NCBI RefSeq assembly: GCF_009295635.1
Contig: NZ_WHIW01000014.1
Coordinates: forward strand, 1-64,000
Length of the DNA stretch: 64,000 bases
DNA from: Alkalilimnicola sp. S0819
GTDB taxonomy: Bacteria; Pseudomonadota; Gammaproteobacteria; Nitrococcales; WHIW01
Direction: 5' to 3'
Every line of letters begins with the position of its first letter. The first letter of the stretch is position 1. Shown in pieces: positions 19,310 to 29,092 of the stretch. The position numbers were made by a program, and so were the translations under genes. The notes under the pieces were generated by a model that saw only the letters and a program-made list of their open reading frames with translations, was not told where the DNA came from and searched no databases.

Positions 19310-20206
19310 TCAGCCTGGCCGCTCGCCGCGCAGAAACGCCAGAATGCTGGAAAAATCCTTGCCGCCCGCGCCCTGCTTGGCGTGGGTGAGGTACAGCTGG
19401 CGCACCAGCGCACCCAGCGGAATGCCGGTGGCACTGTTCAGGGCCGCGCCATTGGCCAGGCCCAGATCCTTGGCGATCAGGTCCACCGCGAAGCCGCCCT
19501 GGTAGTCACGACTCGCCGGCGCGTTCTCCATCACCCCGGGCCAGGGGTTGTAGACCTGCAGCGCCCAGTTGTTGCCGGAGCTCGCTTTCATGATCTCGGA
19601 GAGCACCGCCGGGTCCAGTCCGTTGGCCTCGCCCAGGCTCAGCGCCTCGGCGGTACCGGTCATGAGAATGCCGAGCAGCATGTTGTTGCACATCTTCGCC
19701 ACCTGCCCCGCGCCGGCCCCACCGGCGTGGAACACGGCCTTGGCCATGGGCTCCAGGATAGCGCGCGCCCGCTCCAGGGTGGCTTCCTCGCCGCCGCAGA
19801 TGAAGGTCAGGGTGCCGGCCGCCGCACCCGCCACACCGCCGGAGACCGGCGCGTCGATCATGGCCAGATCCCGCTCGACAGCGGCCGCGGCCACTTGGCG
19901 AGCGGTCTCGGCATCGATGGTGGAGCTGTCGATCACCAGCGTGCCCGGAGGCAGTCGCGCCAGCAGACCCCGCTCGCCCAGATAAAGACCCGCCACATGT
20001 CGGCCGGCGGGCAACATGGAGATCACCACCTCGGCGCCCACCACCGCCTCCTCGGCGGACGCCGCGCCGCGCCCGCCCGCGGCCGTGAATTTTTCCACCG
20101 CGGTCGCGGCCAGATCGAAGCCGCTCACCTCGTGCCCGGCTCGGACCAGGTTCGCCGCCATGGGCCCACCCATATTGCCCAGACCAATAAAGCCTATCTT
20201 CGCCAT
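19310..20206 (-). CDS. mmsB: 3-hydroxyisobutyrate dehydrogenase
   Basis: 298 aa from the ATG at 20206 with GGAGGAAG in front; the longer frame upstream is not coding. NAD-dependent oxidation of 3-hydroxyisobutyrate to methylmalonate semialdehyde in valine catabolism. The Rossmann motif is KIGFIGLGNMGGPMAANL. The beta-hydroxyacid dehydrogenase signature is DAPVSGGVAGAAAGTLTF, and the catalytic lysine is in AGAGQVAKMCNNML. The C-terminus has KDLGLA. It follows mmsA on the same strand after a 97-bp gap containing a hairpin. Confidence 0.93.
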   Translation of the reverse strand: MAKIGFIGLGNMGGPMAANLVRAGHEVSGFDLAATAVEKFTAAGGRGAASAEEAVVGAEVVISMLPAGRHVAGLYLGERGLLARLPPGTLVIDSSTIDAETARQVAAAAVERDLAMIDAPVSGGVAGAAAGTLTFICGGEEATLERARAILEPMAKAVFHAGGAGAGQVAKMCNNMLLGILMTGTAEALSLGEANGLDPAVLSEIMKASSGNNWALQVYNPWPGVMENAPASRDYQGGFAVDLIAKDLGLANGAALNSATGIPLGALVRQLYLTHAKQGAGGKDFSSILAFLRGERPG

Positions 20207-20249
20207 GTCTATCTTCCTCCGGGGTCTTGTACTTTTCAGCTCATGAAAA

Positions 20250-20276
20250 AGGCCCGCTGCGCGCGCAGACGGGCCC
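20250..20276 (-). terminator. Hairpin with T-run between mmsA and mmsB
   Basis: On the minus strand a GGCCCG / CGGGCC stem with an inner CTGCG/CGCAG pairing is followed by TTTTT. It resembles a terminator or attenuator and would lower mmsB expression relative to mmsA, unless mmsB has its own promoter. Confidence 0.55.
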
Positions 20277-20303
20277 TTGTTCACGGCAAGGCCTCGGCGC
20301 GCC

Positions 20304-21833
<1,530 letters not shown>

Positions 21834-21864
21834 GAATGGGGCTCCTCCGTTGATGTACCTACAA

Positions 21865-21928
21865 AATATAGCCGCCCCCCGGCCGTCTTGGATTGACTAA
21901 ACCACTGGATGGATGGACGATCTTGCGC
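21865..21928 (-). promoter_or_regulatory. mmsA promoter region with AraC-type bipartite box
   Basis: The box at 21890-21928 (written on the plus strand) is GGATTGACTAAACC, 7 bp, then GGATGGACGATCTTGCGC. The two GGAT(T/G)G(A/G)C units are direct repeats starting 21 bp apart, the geometry of AraC-family tandem sites. An almost identical box lies upstream of the iron alcohol dehydrogenase at 24152-24190. A TATATT -10 candidate (21865-21870) is 19 bp from the box on the mmsA side, so the box would cover the -35. The adjacent AraC gene is the likely binder. Confidence 0.6.
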
Positions 21929-21954
21929 AGCACGCGAGCCGCAGAGCAACAACT

Positions 21955-22842
21955 ATGCAAACCCGCACCGGCCCCTCGGACTGGCCCCTGCCACCGGAAG
22001 GGGTGCGCTTCCTGGTCCCGACCTTCGTCCGCCAGGCCCTGGCCGAGCACCCGCTGAGCCGGGAGCTCTACCCCGCCGCCATCGGCTACTACCCCAGTGC
22101 AAAAGGCCACGCGGTGGCGCGGGCCGAGCATCACGACGATCTGCTGCTCTACTGCGCCGAGGGGGAAGGCGAGCTCTGCGCCGCCGGCCACTGCCACCGG
22201 GTACGGCGCGGCGACCTCATGCTGCTGCCCCGGGAGCTCACGCACCGCTACAGCGCATCGGAGGCCGATCCCTGGACGCTGTACTGGGTGCATTTCGACG
22301 GCCCGCTCAGCCCCGCCATCTGGGAGATGCTGCACTTCGACCCCCAGCGCCCGGTGCTCTCGCTGGGGCCGCTGACCAAGCTGGTGGCGGATTTCGAGAT
22401 CCTGCTGGAGGTTCGCCAGACGGGTTACCAGGTGCCGCTTTTCGTGCATGCCGCCAATCATCTGCGGCAGATGCTCACCTATCTGGGCATCGTCGCCCGC
22501 AGCGCCCGACGCCAGGCCTCGGGGCTGGATCTGGACGAAATCCACGCGCTGATGCAGGAGAACCTGCACGGGCAGCTGGACCTGGCGCAGCTCGCCGCCC
22601 GGGTGAACCTTTCCAAGTACACGTTTTCCCGCAAGTACAAGCAGCTCACCGGCCGGCCGCCCATCCAGCACTTCATCCATCTGAAGATGGAACGGGCCTG
22701 TTATCTGCTGGATGTGAGCGAGAAGAACATCAGCCAGATCGCCGATGTGCTGGGCTACGAGGATCTTTATTATTTCTCGCGGCTGTTCCGCAAGGTCATC
22801 GGGGTGTCGCCCAGCCAGTATCGGGCGATGAAGCATGGCTAA
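21955..22842 (+). CDS. AraC-family transcriptional regulator (MmsR-like)
   Basis: 295 aa from the ATG at 21955. A start at 21913 would run through the regulatory box and lacks a ribosome site. The N-terminal cupin-like sensor domain (about 40-140) includes DDLLLYCAEGEGELCAAG and RRGDLMLLPRELTHRY. The C-terminal AraC double HTH (about 195-292) has LDLAQLAARVNLSKYTFSRKYKQLTG and ISQIADVLGYEDLYYFSRLFRKVIGVSPSQYR. Divergent from mmsA. By analogy with Pseudomonas MmsR it should activate mmsAB, and the shared box suggests it also activates the alcohol dehydrogenase downstream. Confidence 0.88.
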   Translation: MQTRTGPSDWPLPPEGVRFLVPTFVRQALAEHPLSRELYPAAIGYYPSAKGHAVARAEHHDDLLLYCAEGEGELCAAGHCHRVRRGDLMLLPRELTHRYSASEADPWTLYWVHFDGPLSPAIWEMLHFDPQRPVLSLGPLTKLVADFEILLEVRQTGYQVPLFVHAANHLRQMLTYLGIVARSARRQASGLDLDEIHALMQENLHGQLDLAQLAARVNLSKYTFSRKYKQLTGRPPIQHFIHLKMERACYLLDVSEKNISQIADVLGYEDLYYFSRLFRKVIGVSPSQYRAMKHG

Positions 22843-22853
22843 GGGGGGATTTG

Positions 22854-22926
22854 ACCGCGGAGGCGCAGAGGGCGCAGGGAAAGCCATTTTGATTTTCCCG
22901 CTCCGCGTCCTCTGCGCCTCCGCGGT
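22854..22926. repeat. Long inverted repeat with 18-bp perfect arms
   Basis: ACCGCGGAGGCGCAGAGG at 22854-22871 is exactly complementary to 22909-22926. The inner loop contains a second pairing (GGGAAA / TTTCCC). It lies between the convergent AraC and alcohol dehydrogenase genes. A diverged relative with the same GAGGCGCAGAG core is at 53911-54009, so it is a dispersed repeat family that may double as a terminator. Confidence 0.7.
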
Positions 22927-22938
22927 CGCACGCCACGC

Positions 22939-24102
22939 TCAGAAGACCTGTTCGTAAAGCGCCATGATCTCGTCCACGCTGGGCACCCGCGGGTTGTTGC
23001 CCGGGGAACCCGAGGCCAGGGCCTGCTCGGCCATGGTGGGCAACAGGGAGAAGTAGCGGTCCTTGTCGATGCCGTAGTCTTTCGGCGTAGGCACCCGCAG
23101 ATCCTGGTTCAACTGGCGCAGCTCGGCGAGCAACTTCTCCACCGCCACCGGGTCGCTGTCATCTTCGCCCGCCACACCCATGGCCCGGGCGCAGTCGGCG
23201 TAGCGATCCTCGGCGGCGGGCACCGAGAATTCTGTCACCGCCGGCAACAGCATGGCGTTGCTCAGGCCATGGGGTACGTGGAAGAAGGCGCCGATGGGCC
23301 GGCTCATGCCGTGTACCAGGCAGACCGAGGAATTGGAGAAGGCCATGCCGCCCTGGGTCGCACCCAGCATCATCGCCTCGCGAGCGGCGCGGTTGTCCGG
23401 CTCCCGGCAGGCGGTGCGGATATTGCCGGCAATGGCCCGCATGGCCGATTTGGCCACTTCGTCGGTGAAGGGGTTGCGTTTCTTGCTGACGTAGGCCTCG
23501 ATGGCGTGGGTGAGGCTGTCCAGACCGGTATCGGCGGTCAGCCGCAGGGGCATGCTCATGGTCAGCTCGAAATCCACCAGCGCGGCCACCGGCACCAACC
23601 CGAGCCCCATGCAGAGCATCTTCTCGTCGGTGGCCTCATCGGTGATCACCGCCGCCCTGGTAACCTCGGACCCCGTGCCCGCCGTGGTGGGCATGGCGAT
23701 CACCGGCAGGCCCGGCTCGCTCACATCGAAGGGCACCTTGTAATCTTTCATCTCGCCACCGTGGGCGCCGAGGATGGCAATCGCCTTGGCGGTGTCCATG
23801 GGGCTGCCGCCGCCCACCGCGATGAGGCTGTCGTGGTCGCCGGCCTGCAGCGCCCGCAGCCCCTGATCGATGCAGGCCACCGTCGGGTCCGGCACGGTCT
23901 CGGCGAATACGCCCGACTCGATGCCGGCCTCGGCCAGCATGGCCTGAACCTGGCGCACGGGGCCGTGCTCCAGCATGAACCCGTCGGTGACGATCAGCGG
24001 CCGCCCCACCCGCAACTGCTTCACCACGGCAGCCACCTGGCTGCTGGCGCCGGCGCCTACGTGCATGATGCGCGGCAAGAGAATCATCGCGGACATGGAC
24101 AC
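22939..24102 (-). CDS. Iron-containing (group III) alcohol dehydrogenase
   Basis: 387 aa. NAD-dependent Fe-ADH family. The N-terminal domain has the [15 protein letters not shown] nucleotide motif (about 97-111) and [17 protein letters not shown]. The metal site includes Asp-200-region [16 protein letters not shown] and the histidines of [23 protein letters not shown]. Substrate not fixed by sequence; primary alcohols or diols are typical. The ATG has GGAGGAG upstream. Its promoter carries the same 39-bp box as mmsA, tying it to the AraC regulator encoded convergently next door. Confidence 0.9.
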   Translation of the reverse strand: MSMSAMILLPRIMHVGAGASSQVAAVVKQLRVGRPLIVTDGFMLEHGPVRQVQAMLAEAGIESGVFAETVPDPTVACIDQGLRALQAGDHDSLIAVGGGSPMDTAKAIAILGAHGGEMKDYKVPFDVSEPGLPVIAMPTTAGTGSEVTRAAVITDEATDEKMLCMGLGLVPVAALVDFELTMSMPLRLTADTGLDSLTHAIEAYVSKKRNPFTDEVAKSAMRAIAGNIRTACREPDNRAAREAMMLGATQGGMAFSNSSVCLVHGMSRPIGAFFHVPHGLSNAMLLPAVTEFSVPAAEDRYADCARAMGVAGEDDSDPVAVEKLLAELRQLNQDLRVPTPKDYGIDKDRYFSLLPTMAEQALASGSPGNNPRVPSVDEIMALYEQVF

Positions 24103-24127
24103 TCCTCCTCGTTCCTTTGTTCTAGAA

Positions 24128-24190
24128 CCTATAGCAGCGATACGGCGCTCGGGATTGGCAAAACCGACCCGCGGATGGACAATCTTGCGC
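24128..24190 (-). promoter_or_regulatory. Alcohol dehydrogenase promoter with the same AraC-type box
   Basis: Plus-strand text: GGATTGGCAAAACC (24152-24165), 7 bp, then GGATGGACAATCTTGCGC (24173-24190). It matches the mmsA box in 12 of 14 and 17 of 18 positions with identical spacing, while the 7-bp spacer is unrelated. A TATAGG -10 candidate (24128-24133) lies 18 bp from the box. The start codon at 24102 is about the same distance away as in mmsA. Confidence 0.6.
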
Positions 24191-24261
24191 GCAGATTGAA
24201 TGCCGCGCGCTTCGTTCCGATAATGGGTCGCTTACCCGTCTTCAAAGGCAGCAAGGAATCC

Positions 24262-25929
24262 ATGGCCCAATACATCTACACCATGAACCGGGTCGGCAAG
24301 GTCGTGCCGCCCAAGCAGCACATCCTGCGCGACATTTCCCTGTCTTTCTTCCCCGGCGCCAAGATCGGCGTGCTGGGCCTGAACGGCTCGGGCAAGTCCA
24401 CCCTGCTGCGCATCATGGCCGGGGTGGACACGGACATCGAGGGCGAGGCCCGCCCGCAACCGGGCACCCGGATCGGCTACCTGCCCCAGGAGCCGGAGCT
24501 GGACGAGAGCAAGGACGTGCGCGGCAACGTGGAAGAGGCGGTGGCCGAGACCAAGGCGCTGCTGGATCGCTTCAACGAGGTCTCCGCCCTGTTCGCCGAG
24601 CCGGACGCGGACTTCGAGGCCCTGATGGAAGAACAGGGCAAGCTGCAGGACAAGATCGACGCCGCCGGCGCCTGGGAACTGGACCGCAAGCTGGACCAGG
24701 CCGCCGAAGCCCTGCGCCTGCCCCCCTGGGATGCCGATGTGGCCACCCTCTCCGGCGGTGAGCGCCGCCGCGTGGCGCTGTGCAAGCTGCTGCTGGAAAA
24801 CCCGGACATGCTGCTGCTGGACGAGCCTACCAACCACCTGGATGCGGAATCCGTGGCCTGGCTGGAGCGCTTCTTGAAGGAATTCCCGGGCACCGTGGTG
24901 GCGGTCACCCATGACCGCTACTTCCTGGACAATGTCGCCGGCTGGATCCTGGAGCTGGACCGCGGCCACGGCATCCCCTGGGAGGGCAACTACTCCTCCT
25001 GGCTGGAACAAAAGGACCAACGCCTGCAGCAGGAAGCCAAGCAGGAACAGGCCCGGCGCAAGACCATCGAGAAAGAGCTGGAGTGGGTGCGCTCCAACCC
25101 CAAGGGCCGCCAGGCCAAGAGCAAGGCGCGCCTGCGCCAGTTCGAGGAACTGCAGAGCCAGGACTTCCAGCAGCGCAACGAGACCCAGGAGCTGTACATT
25201 CCGCCGGGCCCGCGGCTGGGTGATCAGGTCATCGAGGCCGAGCAGGTGCGCAAGGCCTTCGGCGAGAAGCTGCTGTTCGACGACCTGAACTTCCAGATCC
25301 CCCCCGGCGCCATCGTCGGCATCATCGGTCCCAACGGCGCGGGCAAGACCACCTTGTTCCGCATGCTGGTGGGCGAGCAGCAGCCGGACGCGGGCGAGAT
25401 CAAGCTCGGCCAGACGGTGCAGCTGTCCTACGTGGACCAGAGCCGGCAGAGCCTGGACGCGCAAAAGACCGTGTTCGAGGAGATCACCGACGGGCTGGAC
25501 GTGGTGCAGGTGGGCCGCTGGGAGATGCCCAGCCGCGCCTACGTGGGCCGCTTCAACTTCAAGGGCTCGGACCAGCAGAAGTACATCGGCGATCTGTCCG
25601 GGGGCGAGCGCAACCGGGTACACCTGGCCAAGCTGCTCAAGAGCGGCGGCAACGTGCTGCTGCTGGACGAACCCACCAACGACCTGGACGTGGAGACCCT
25701 GCGCGCCCTGGAGGAAGGCCTGCTGACCTTCCCCGGCTGCGCCATCGTCATCTCCCATGACCGCTGGTTCCTGGACCGCATCGCCACCCACATCCTCGCC
25801 TTCGAGGGCGACAGCCAGGTCACCTGGTTCGAGGGTAACTACCAGGACTACGAGGCGGACCGTAAACGCCGTCTGGGCGACGATGCCTTGAACCCGCACC
25901 GGATCAAGTACCGCCGCTTGGCGGACTAA
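24262..25929 (+). CDS. ettA: Energy-dependent translational throttle protein EttA (ABC-F ATPase)
   Basis: 555 aa from the ATG at 24262 (AAGGAA site); the frame is open far upstream but that is antisense to the dehydrogenase. Two ABC domains: Walker [10 protein letters not shown] (about 39) and GPNGAGKTT (about 356), signature motifs LSGGERRR and LSGGERNR, and two [16 protein letters not shown] Walker B motifs. The linker between them is the charged P-site tRNA interaction motif region. No membrane segments. EttA binds the ribosomal E site and gates the first elongation step according to ADP/ATP ratio. Starts [19 protein letters not shown], as in E. coli EttA. Confidence 0.96.
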   Translation: MAQYIYTMNRVGKVVPPKQHILRDISLSFFPGAKIGVLGLNGSGKSTLLRIMAGVDTDIEGEARPQPGTRIGYLPQEPELDESKDVRGNVEEAVAETKALLDRFNEVSALFAEPDADFEALMEEQGKLQDKIDAAGAWELDRKLDQAAEALRLPPWDADVATLSGGERRRVALCKLLLENPDMLLLDEPTNHLDAESVAWLERFLKEFPGTVVAVTHDRYFLDNVAGWILELDRGHGIPWEGNYSSWLEQKDQRLQQEAKQEQARRKTIEKELEWVRSNPKGRQAKSKARLRQFEELQSQDFQQRNETQELYIPPGPRLGDQVIEAEQVRKAFGEKLLFDDLNFQIPPGAIVGIIGPNGAGKTTLFRMLVGEQQPDAGEIKLGQTVQLSYVDQSRQSLDAQKTVFEEITDGLDVVQVGRWEMPSRAYVGRFNFKGSDQQKYIGDLSGGERNRVHLAKLLKSGGNVLLLDEPTNDLDVETLRALEEGLLTFPGCAIVISHDRWFLDRIATHILAFEGDSQVTWFEGNYQDYEADRKRRLGDDALNPHRIKYRRLAD

Positions 25930-25933
25930 CACC

Positions 25934-26000
25934 GTAGGAGCGGCTCAGGGCCGCGACTGCCTTTGGCCTGACAACAATCGCGGCCATGAGCCGCTCCTAC
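25934..26000. repeat. Inverted pair of GTAG-type REP elements (REPIN)
   Basis: Left unit 25934-25956 begins GTAGGAGCGGCTCAGGGCCG. Right unit 25978-26000 is its inverted partner (on the minus strand GTAGGAGCGGCTCATGGCCG). They are separated by 21 bp. The leading GTAG before an imperfect palindrome is the hallmark of REPs mobilised by RAYT transposases, and one RAYT gene is in this window (36573-37070). It lies between ettA and purU. Confidence 0.8.
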
Positions 26001-26020
26001 ACCAACATTCAGGACACCCC

Positions 26021-26893
26021 ATGAGCCCGAGCCACGAACCGCGCGCCGCCACCCTGCTGATCCACTGCCCCGACCGCAGCGGGCTGGTGGGCGAGATCAC
26101 CGGCTTCATCGCCCGCAACGGTGGCAACATCCTCGATCTGGATCAGCATGTGGATGCCGAAAAACAGGTGTTCTTCATGCGCGTGGTCTGGGACATCGAG
26201 CAATTCGACATTCCGGCCGAGCAGATCGCCAACCGCTTCGAATACGAGCTGGCACAGCCGCTGCAGATGCGCTGGCAGCTGCACTTCTCCAACGAGGTGC
26301 CGCGCATGGCGCTGTTCGTCTCGCGCCTCTCCCACTGCCTGTACGACATTCTCTCGCGCATCCAGGCGCGGGAGTGGCAGGTGGAGGTGCCGCTGATCAT
26401 CAGCAATCATCAGGACCTGGCGCACATCGCCGAGCGCTTCGACATCCCCTACTACCACCTGCCCATCACGCCGGAGAACAAGCCCGAGCAGGAAGCCGCC
26501 CAGCTCGAGCTGCTGGCGCGCCATCAGGTGGACTTCGTGGTGCTCGCGCGCTACATGCAGATTCTCTCGCCGGAGTTCATCGCCCGGTACCCGGAGCGGA
26601 TCATCAACATCCACCACTCCTTCCTGCCGGCGTTTGCCGGCGCGCGCCCCTACCACGCCGCCCATGCCCGGGGCGTGAAGATCATCGGCGCGACCAGCCA
26701 CTACGTCACCAGCGAACTCGACGCCGGCCCCATCATCGCCCAGGACGTCGCCCATGTGAGCCATCGAGACGCCGTGGATGACCTGGTACGCAAGGGGCGG
26801 GATCTGGAAAAGCTGGTCCTGGCCCGGGCCATCTGGCACCACATCAAACGCAAGGTGCTCTGCTACGACAACCGCACCGTGGTGCTGGGCTGA
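26021..26893 (+). CDS. purU: Formyltetrahydrofolate deformylase
   Basis: 290 aa. Hydrolyses 10-formyl-THF to THF and formate, balancing one-carbon pools and feeding PurT. An ACT domain (about 10-85, LLIHCPDRSGLVGEITGFIARNGGNI) precedes the formyltransferase-like hydrolase domain: VVLARYMQILSPEF, the catalytic NIHHSFLPAFAGARPYHAAHARGVKIIGATSHYVT and DAGPIIAQD (Asn, His, Asp triad). Normal length. Preceded by the REP pair. Confidence 0.95.
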   Translation: MSPSHEPRAATLLIHCPDRSGLVGEITGFIARNGGNILDLDQHVDAEKQVFFMRVVWDIEQFDIPAEQIANRFEYELAQPLQMRWQLHFSNEVPRMALFVSRLSHCLYDILSRIQAREWQVEVPLIISNHQDLAHIAERFDIPYYHLPITPENKPEQEAAQLELLARHQVDFVVLARYMQILSPEFIARYPERIINIHHSFLPAFAGARPYHAAHARGVKIIGATSHYVTSELDAGPIIAQDVAHVSHRDAVDDLVRKGRDLEKLVLARAIWHHIKRKVLCYDNRTVVLG

Positions 26894-26989
26894 GGCGGCA
26901 CCACCGGCCGGGCCGATGCTTTACTTTTACGCGGCACAGCCCAAGACTGAGAGTGATCCCACTCACCATGGACCGAGGGCCGGACACCC

Positions 26990-27148
26990 GTGGACGTCTT
27001 GCGCATACTGCTGGCTATCATTCTCCCGCCGCTGGGAGTGTTTCTGCAGGTGGGCATCGGCCTGCACTTCTGGCTGAACATCCTGCTCACGATCCTGGGT
27101 TATATCCCCGGCATCATCCACGCCGTGTGGGTGATCCTGCGCAAGTAG
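26990..27148 (+). CDS. Pmp3/YqaE-family small membrane protein
   Basis: 52 aa from a GTG start (weak GAGGG site). The product VDVLRILLAIILPPLGVFLQ continues with VGIGLHFWLNILLTILGYIPG and a short tail. Two membrane helices with the PPLGVF and LGYIPGIIHA motifs are diagnostic of the Pmp3/YqaE (UPF0057) family. These proteins affect membrane potential or salt stress in yeast and plants; the bacterial role is uncertain. It ends 4 bp before trxC, so the two may be cotranscribed. Confidence 0.85.
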   Translation: MDVLRILLAIILPPLGVFLQVGIGLHFWLNILLTILGYIPGIIHAVWVILRK

Positions 27149-27152
27149 CACC

Positions 27153-27590
27153 ATGAGCGAAGCCCTGCACATCACTTGCCCGCACTGCGCCACCACCAAC
27201 CGGCTCCCGGCCGAGCGCTCGGCCGCCTCCCCCCGCTGCGGGCGCTGCAAACGCCCCCTGTTCAGCGGCGAACCGGTAGAGCTCAACGAGGACACCCTGG
27301 CGAAGCATCTGCGGGGGAACGATATCCCCGTGCTGGTGGATTTCTGGGCCGCCTGGTGCGGCCCGTGCAAGATGATGGCGCCGATCTTCGCCCAGGCCGC
27401 CGCCCACTGGGAGCCGCGGCTGCGCTTCGCCAAACTCGACACCGAAGCCGCCCCCCAGGCGGCGGCCCGGTACGGCATCCGCAGTATCCCCACCCTTATC
27501 CTGTTCCGCCACGGGCGGGAAGTGGCGCGCCAGTCGGGCGCGCTGGACGCCACGGGGCTGGATCGCTGGCTGCACGGCCAGCTGCAATAA
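27153..27590 (+). CDS. trxC: Thioredoxin TrxC (thioredoxin 2)
   Basis: 145 aa. Zinc-binding N-terminus with cysteines 9, 12, 29 and 32 (CPHC and CGRC), then a thioredoxin fold with the active site WCGPC (Cys69, Cys72) and the cis-proline block IRSIPTLILF. This four-Cys extension separates TrxC from TrxA. A cytosolic disulfide reductase usually induced by oxidative stress. The spacing from the Pmp3-like gene is 4 bp. Confidence 0.94.
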   Translation: MSEALHITCPHCATTNRLPAERSAASPRCGRCKRPLFSGEPVELNEDTLAKHLRGNDIPVLVDFWAAWCGPCKMMAPIFAQAAAHWEPRLRFAKLDTEAAPQAAARYGIRSIPTLILFRHGREVARQSGALDATGLDRWLHGQLQ

Positions 27591-27637
27591 ATCGATGCAA
27601 GCCGCCGCCGGCGGCCTTGTCAGGAGAGAGAAACACC

Positions 27638-28447
27638 ATGAAGCACGCCCTGCGCACCCTGGCCTACAGCCTGTTGTTCGGCGCCCTGCTCGGCGCCTGT
27701 GCCACCTCCCCCACCGGCCGCTCCCAGTTGCAGCTCTTCGATGACGCGCAGATGGTGGAGATGGGGGCGACCGCCTTCCAGGAAATCCAGCAGCAGACAC
27801 CCCGCAGCCAGGATGCCGCCGCGCAACGCTACGTGGACTGCGTGACCCGACACATCACCGACACCCTGCCCCCCGCGTACGCCCGCGACAACTGGGAAGT
27901 GGTGCTGTTCGAGGATGACAGCGCCAATGCCTTCGCCCTGCCCGGTGGCAAGATCGGCGTGAACACCGGTTTGCTGAAGGTCGCGAAGACCCCCGCCCAG
28001 CTGGCCACCGTCATCGGTCATGAAATCGGTCACGTCATCGCCGAACACGGCAACGAGCGCATGTCCACCACCTACGCCACCCAAGCCGGCCTGCAGGTCG
28101 CGCAAGTGCTCGCCGGCACCCAGGGCGGCGAGCAGCAGCAGATCGCCATGGCCGTGCTGGGGCTGGGCGCGCAGGTGGGCATTCTGCTCCCCTTCAGCCG
28201 CACCCAGGAAAGCGAAGCCGACCAGATCGGCCTGGACGCCATGGCGCGCGCCGGCTTCGACCCACGTGAATCGGTGCAGCTATGGCAGAACATGGCCCAG
28301 GCCGGTGGCGGCCAGGGGCCGGAGTTCCTGTCCACCCACCCGGGGCACGACACGCGCATAGAAGGCCTGCAGCGCCGCATGGAGCAGGCGCTGCCGCTGT
28401 ATGAACAGGCCCGCAGCCAGGGGCGACGCCCCGGCTGCCGACTATAG
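27638..28447 (+). CDS. M48-family metalloprotease lipoprotein (LoiP/YggG-like)
   Basis: 269 aa from the ATG at 27638 with CAGGAGAGAG upstream. Signal peptide with lipobox LLGAC (Cys about 21), so predicted lipidated, probably outer-membrane anchored in the periplasm. Zinc protease motif GHEIGHVIAEHGNER (HExxH) and the third ligand region SEADQIGLDAMARAGFD. It resembles E. coli LoiP, which degrades misfolded envelope proteins. C-terminus STHPGHDTRIEGLQ is typical. It is the last gene of the purU-Pmp3-trxC strand; a long non-coding stretch follows. Confidence 0.9.
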   Translation: MKHALRTLAYSLLFGALLGACATSPTGRSQLQLFDDAQMVEMGATAFQEIQQQTPRSQDAAAQRYVDCVTRHITDTLPPAYARDNWEVVLFEDDSANAFALPGGKIGVNTGLLKVAKTPAQLATVIGHEIGHVIAEHGNERMSTTYATQAGLQVAQVLAGTQGGEQQQIAMAVLGLGAQVGILLPFSRTQESEADQIGLDAMARAGFDPRESVQLWQNMAQAGGGQGPEFLSTHPGHDTRIEGLQRRMEQALPLYEQARSQGRRPGCRL

Positions 28448-28748
28448 CCTGCGCCCCCGGGACGGAGCCGCTCCCACACACAGAGCACACAGGCCGCGCA
28501 GACTCCCCCGGTGAATACCCATTGAAAACGGTTCATCGCGGGTTAGGGGGAAACCACCATTGCTTTGCCGATCCGGGCAGCATGAGAAGTCAGGCATGAG
28601 CGTCGGTGGCTGCCGCCGTGTCCGGGTGGCTGCTGCTCGATCCAGAGTGAAACAAAGAGAGACCACGCTTTCGCTTCGCGACATCGCGCCGGCGCGAGCG
28701 CATCTCTCCCCGCTTTCAGCGGTGGAGCTTGCGCCGACAGATGGGGTT
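28448..28748. other. Non-coding stretch with repeat-like sequence
   Basis: Between the M48 protease and the cruciform element. Short ORFs in both strands have low-complexity, arginine-rich products and no ribosome sites. A GGAGCCGCTCCCA near 28466 resembles a REP fragment. No gene is supported. Confidence 0.5.
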
Positions 28749-28931
28749 CCGGGGTGGGTGCGGCCTGGGGCGGACGTCGATGCAGCCGAGCATCGCAGCC
28801 GGAAAGGGGAAAAGCGGGTTGCCTGTTTGAGCGTAGCGAGTTTGCAACCCGCCCCTTTCCGGCGAGAAGCGCAGGGGAGCCCGGCGCAGCCGGGCCAAAT
28901 CGTGGGCCGCCCCAGGCCGCACCCACCCCGG
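28749..28931. repeat. 183-bp nested inverted-repeat (cruciform-type) element
   Basis: Outer arms are 25 bp and perfectly complementary (28749-28773 and 28907-28931). Inside is a second stem, CCGGAAAGGGG plus GCGGGTTGC (28799-28822) pairing with 28844-28862, with a loop containing TTTGAGCGTAGCGAG. The element is non-coding; frames through it give the FERSEFA-type peptides known as artefacts of such repeats in proteobacterial genomes. Its arms read GC-rich without a T-run, so simple termination is not the obvious role. Confidence 0.75.
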
Positions 28932-29010
28932 GACCGGCACCTACTCCATAAGGCTAGTCACAGGGCCGATTCCCTATGCCGCCATTTTCCCGCTTAAACG
29001 CGATGAACCT

Positions 29011-29053
29011 AAAAAACGGGCGTGCCGGCATAGACCGGCACGCCCGTTTTTTT
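29011..29053 (-). terminator. Rho-independent terminator downstream of metY
   Basis: A long perfect stem (ACGGGCGTGCCGG / CCGGCACGCCCGT) with a 6-nt loop is flanked by A6 and T7, so it works in both directions. It lies 40 bp after the metY stop. Confidence 0.9.
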
Positions 29054-29092
29054 GCGCTGCCGCCGCGCGAAGGCGGCGGCTGTGCCCGCACA

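Noticed and set aside
28560-28997. 145-codon ORF across the repeat region
   Set aside because: It runs through the perfect inverted repeats and yields FERSEFA/ERSEFAT-like repeat peptides, a known artefact, with no ribosome site.
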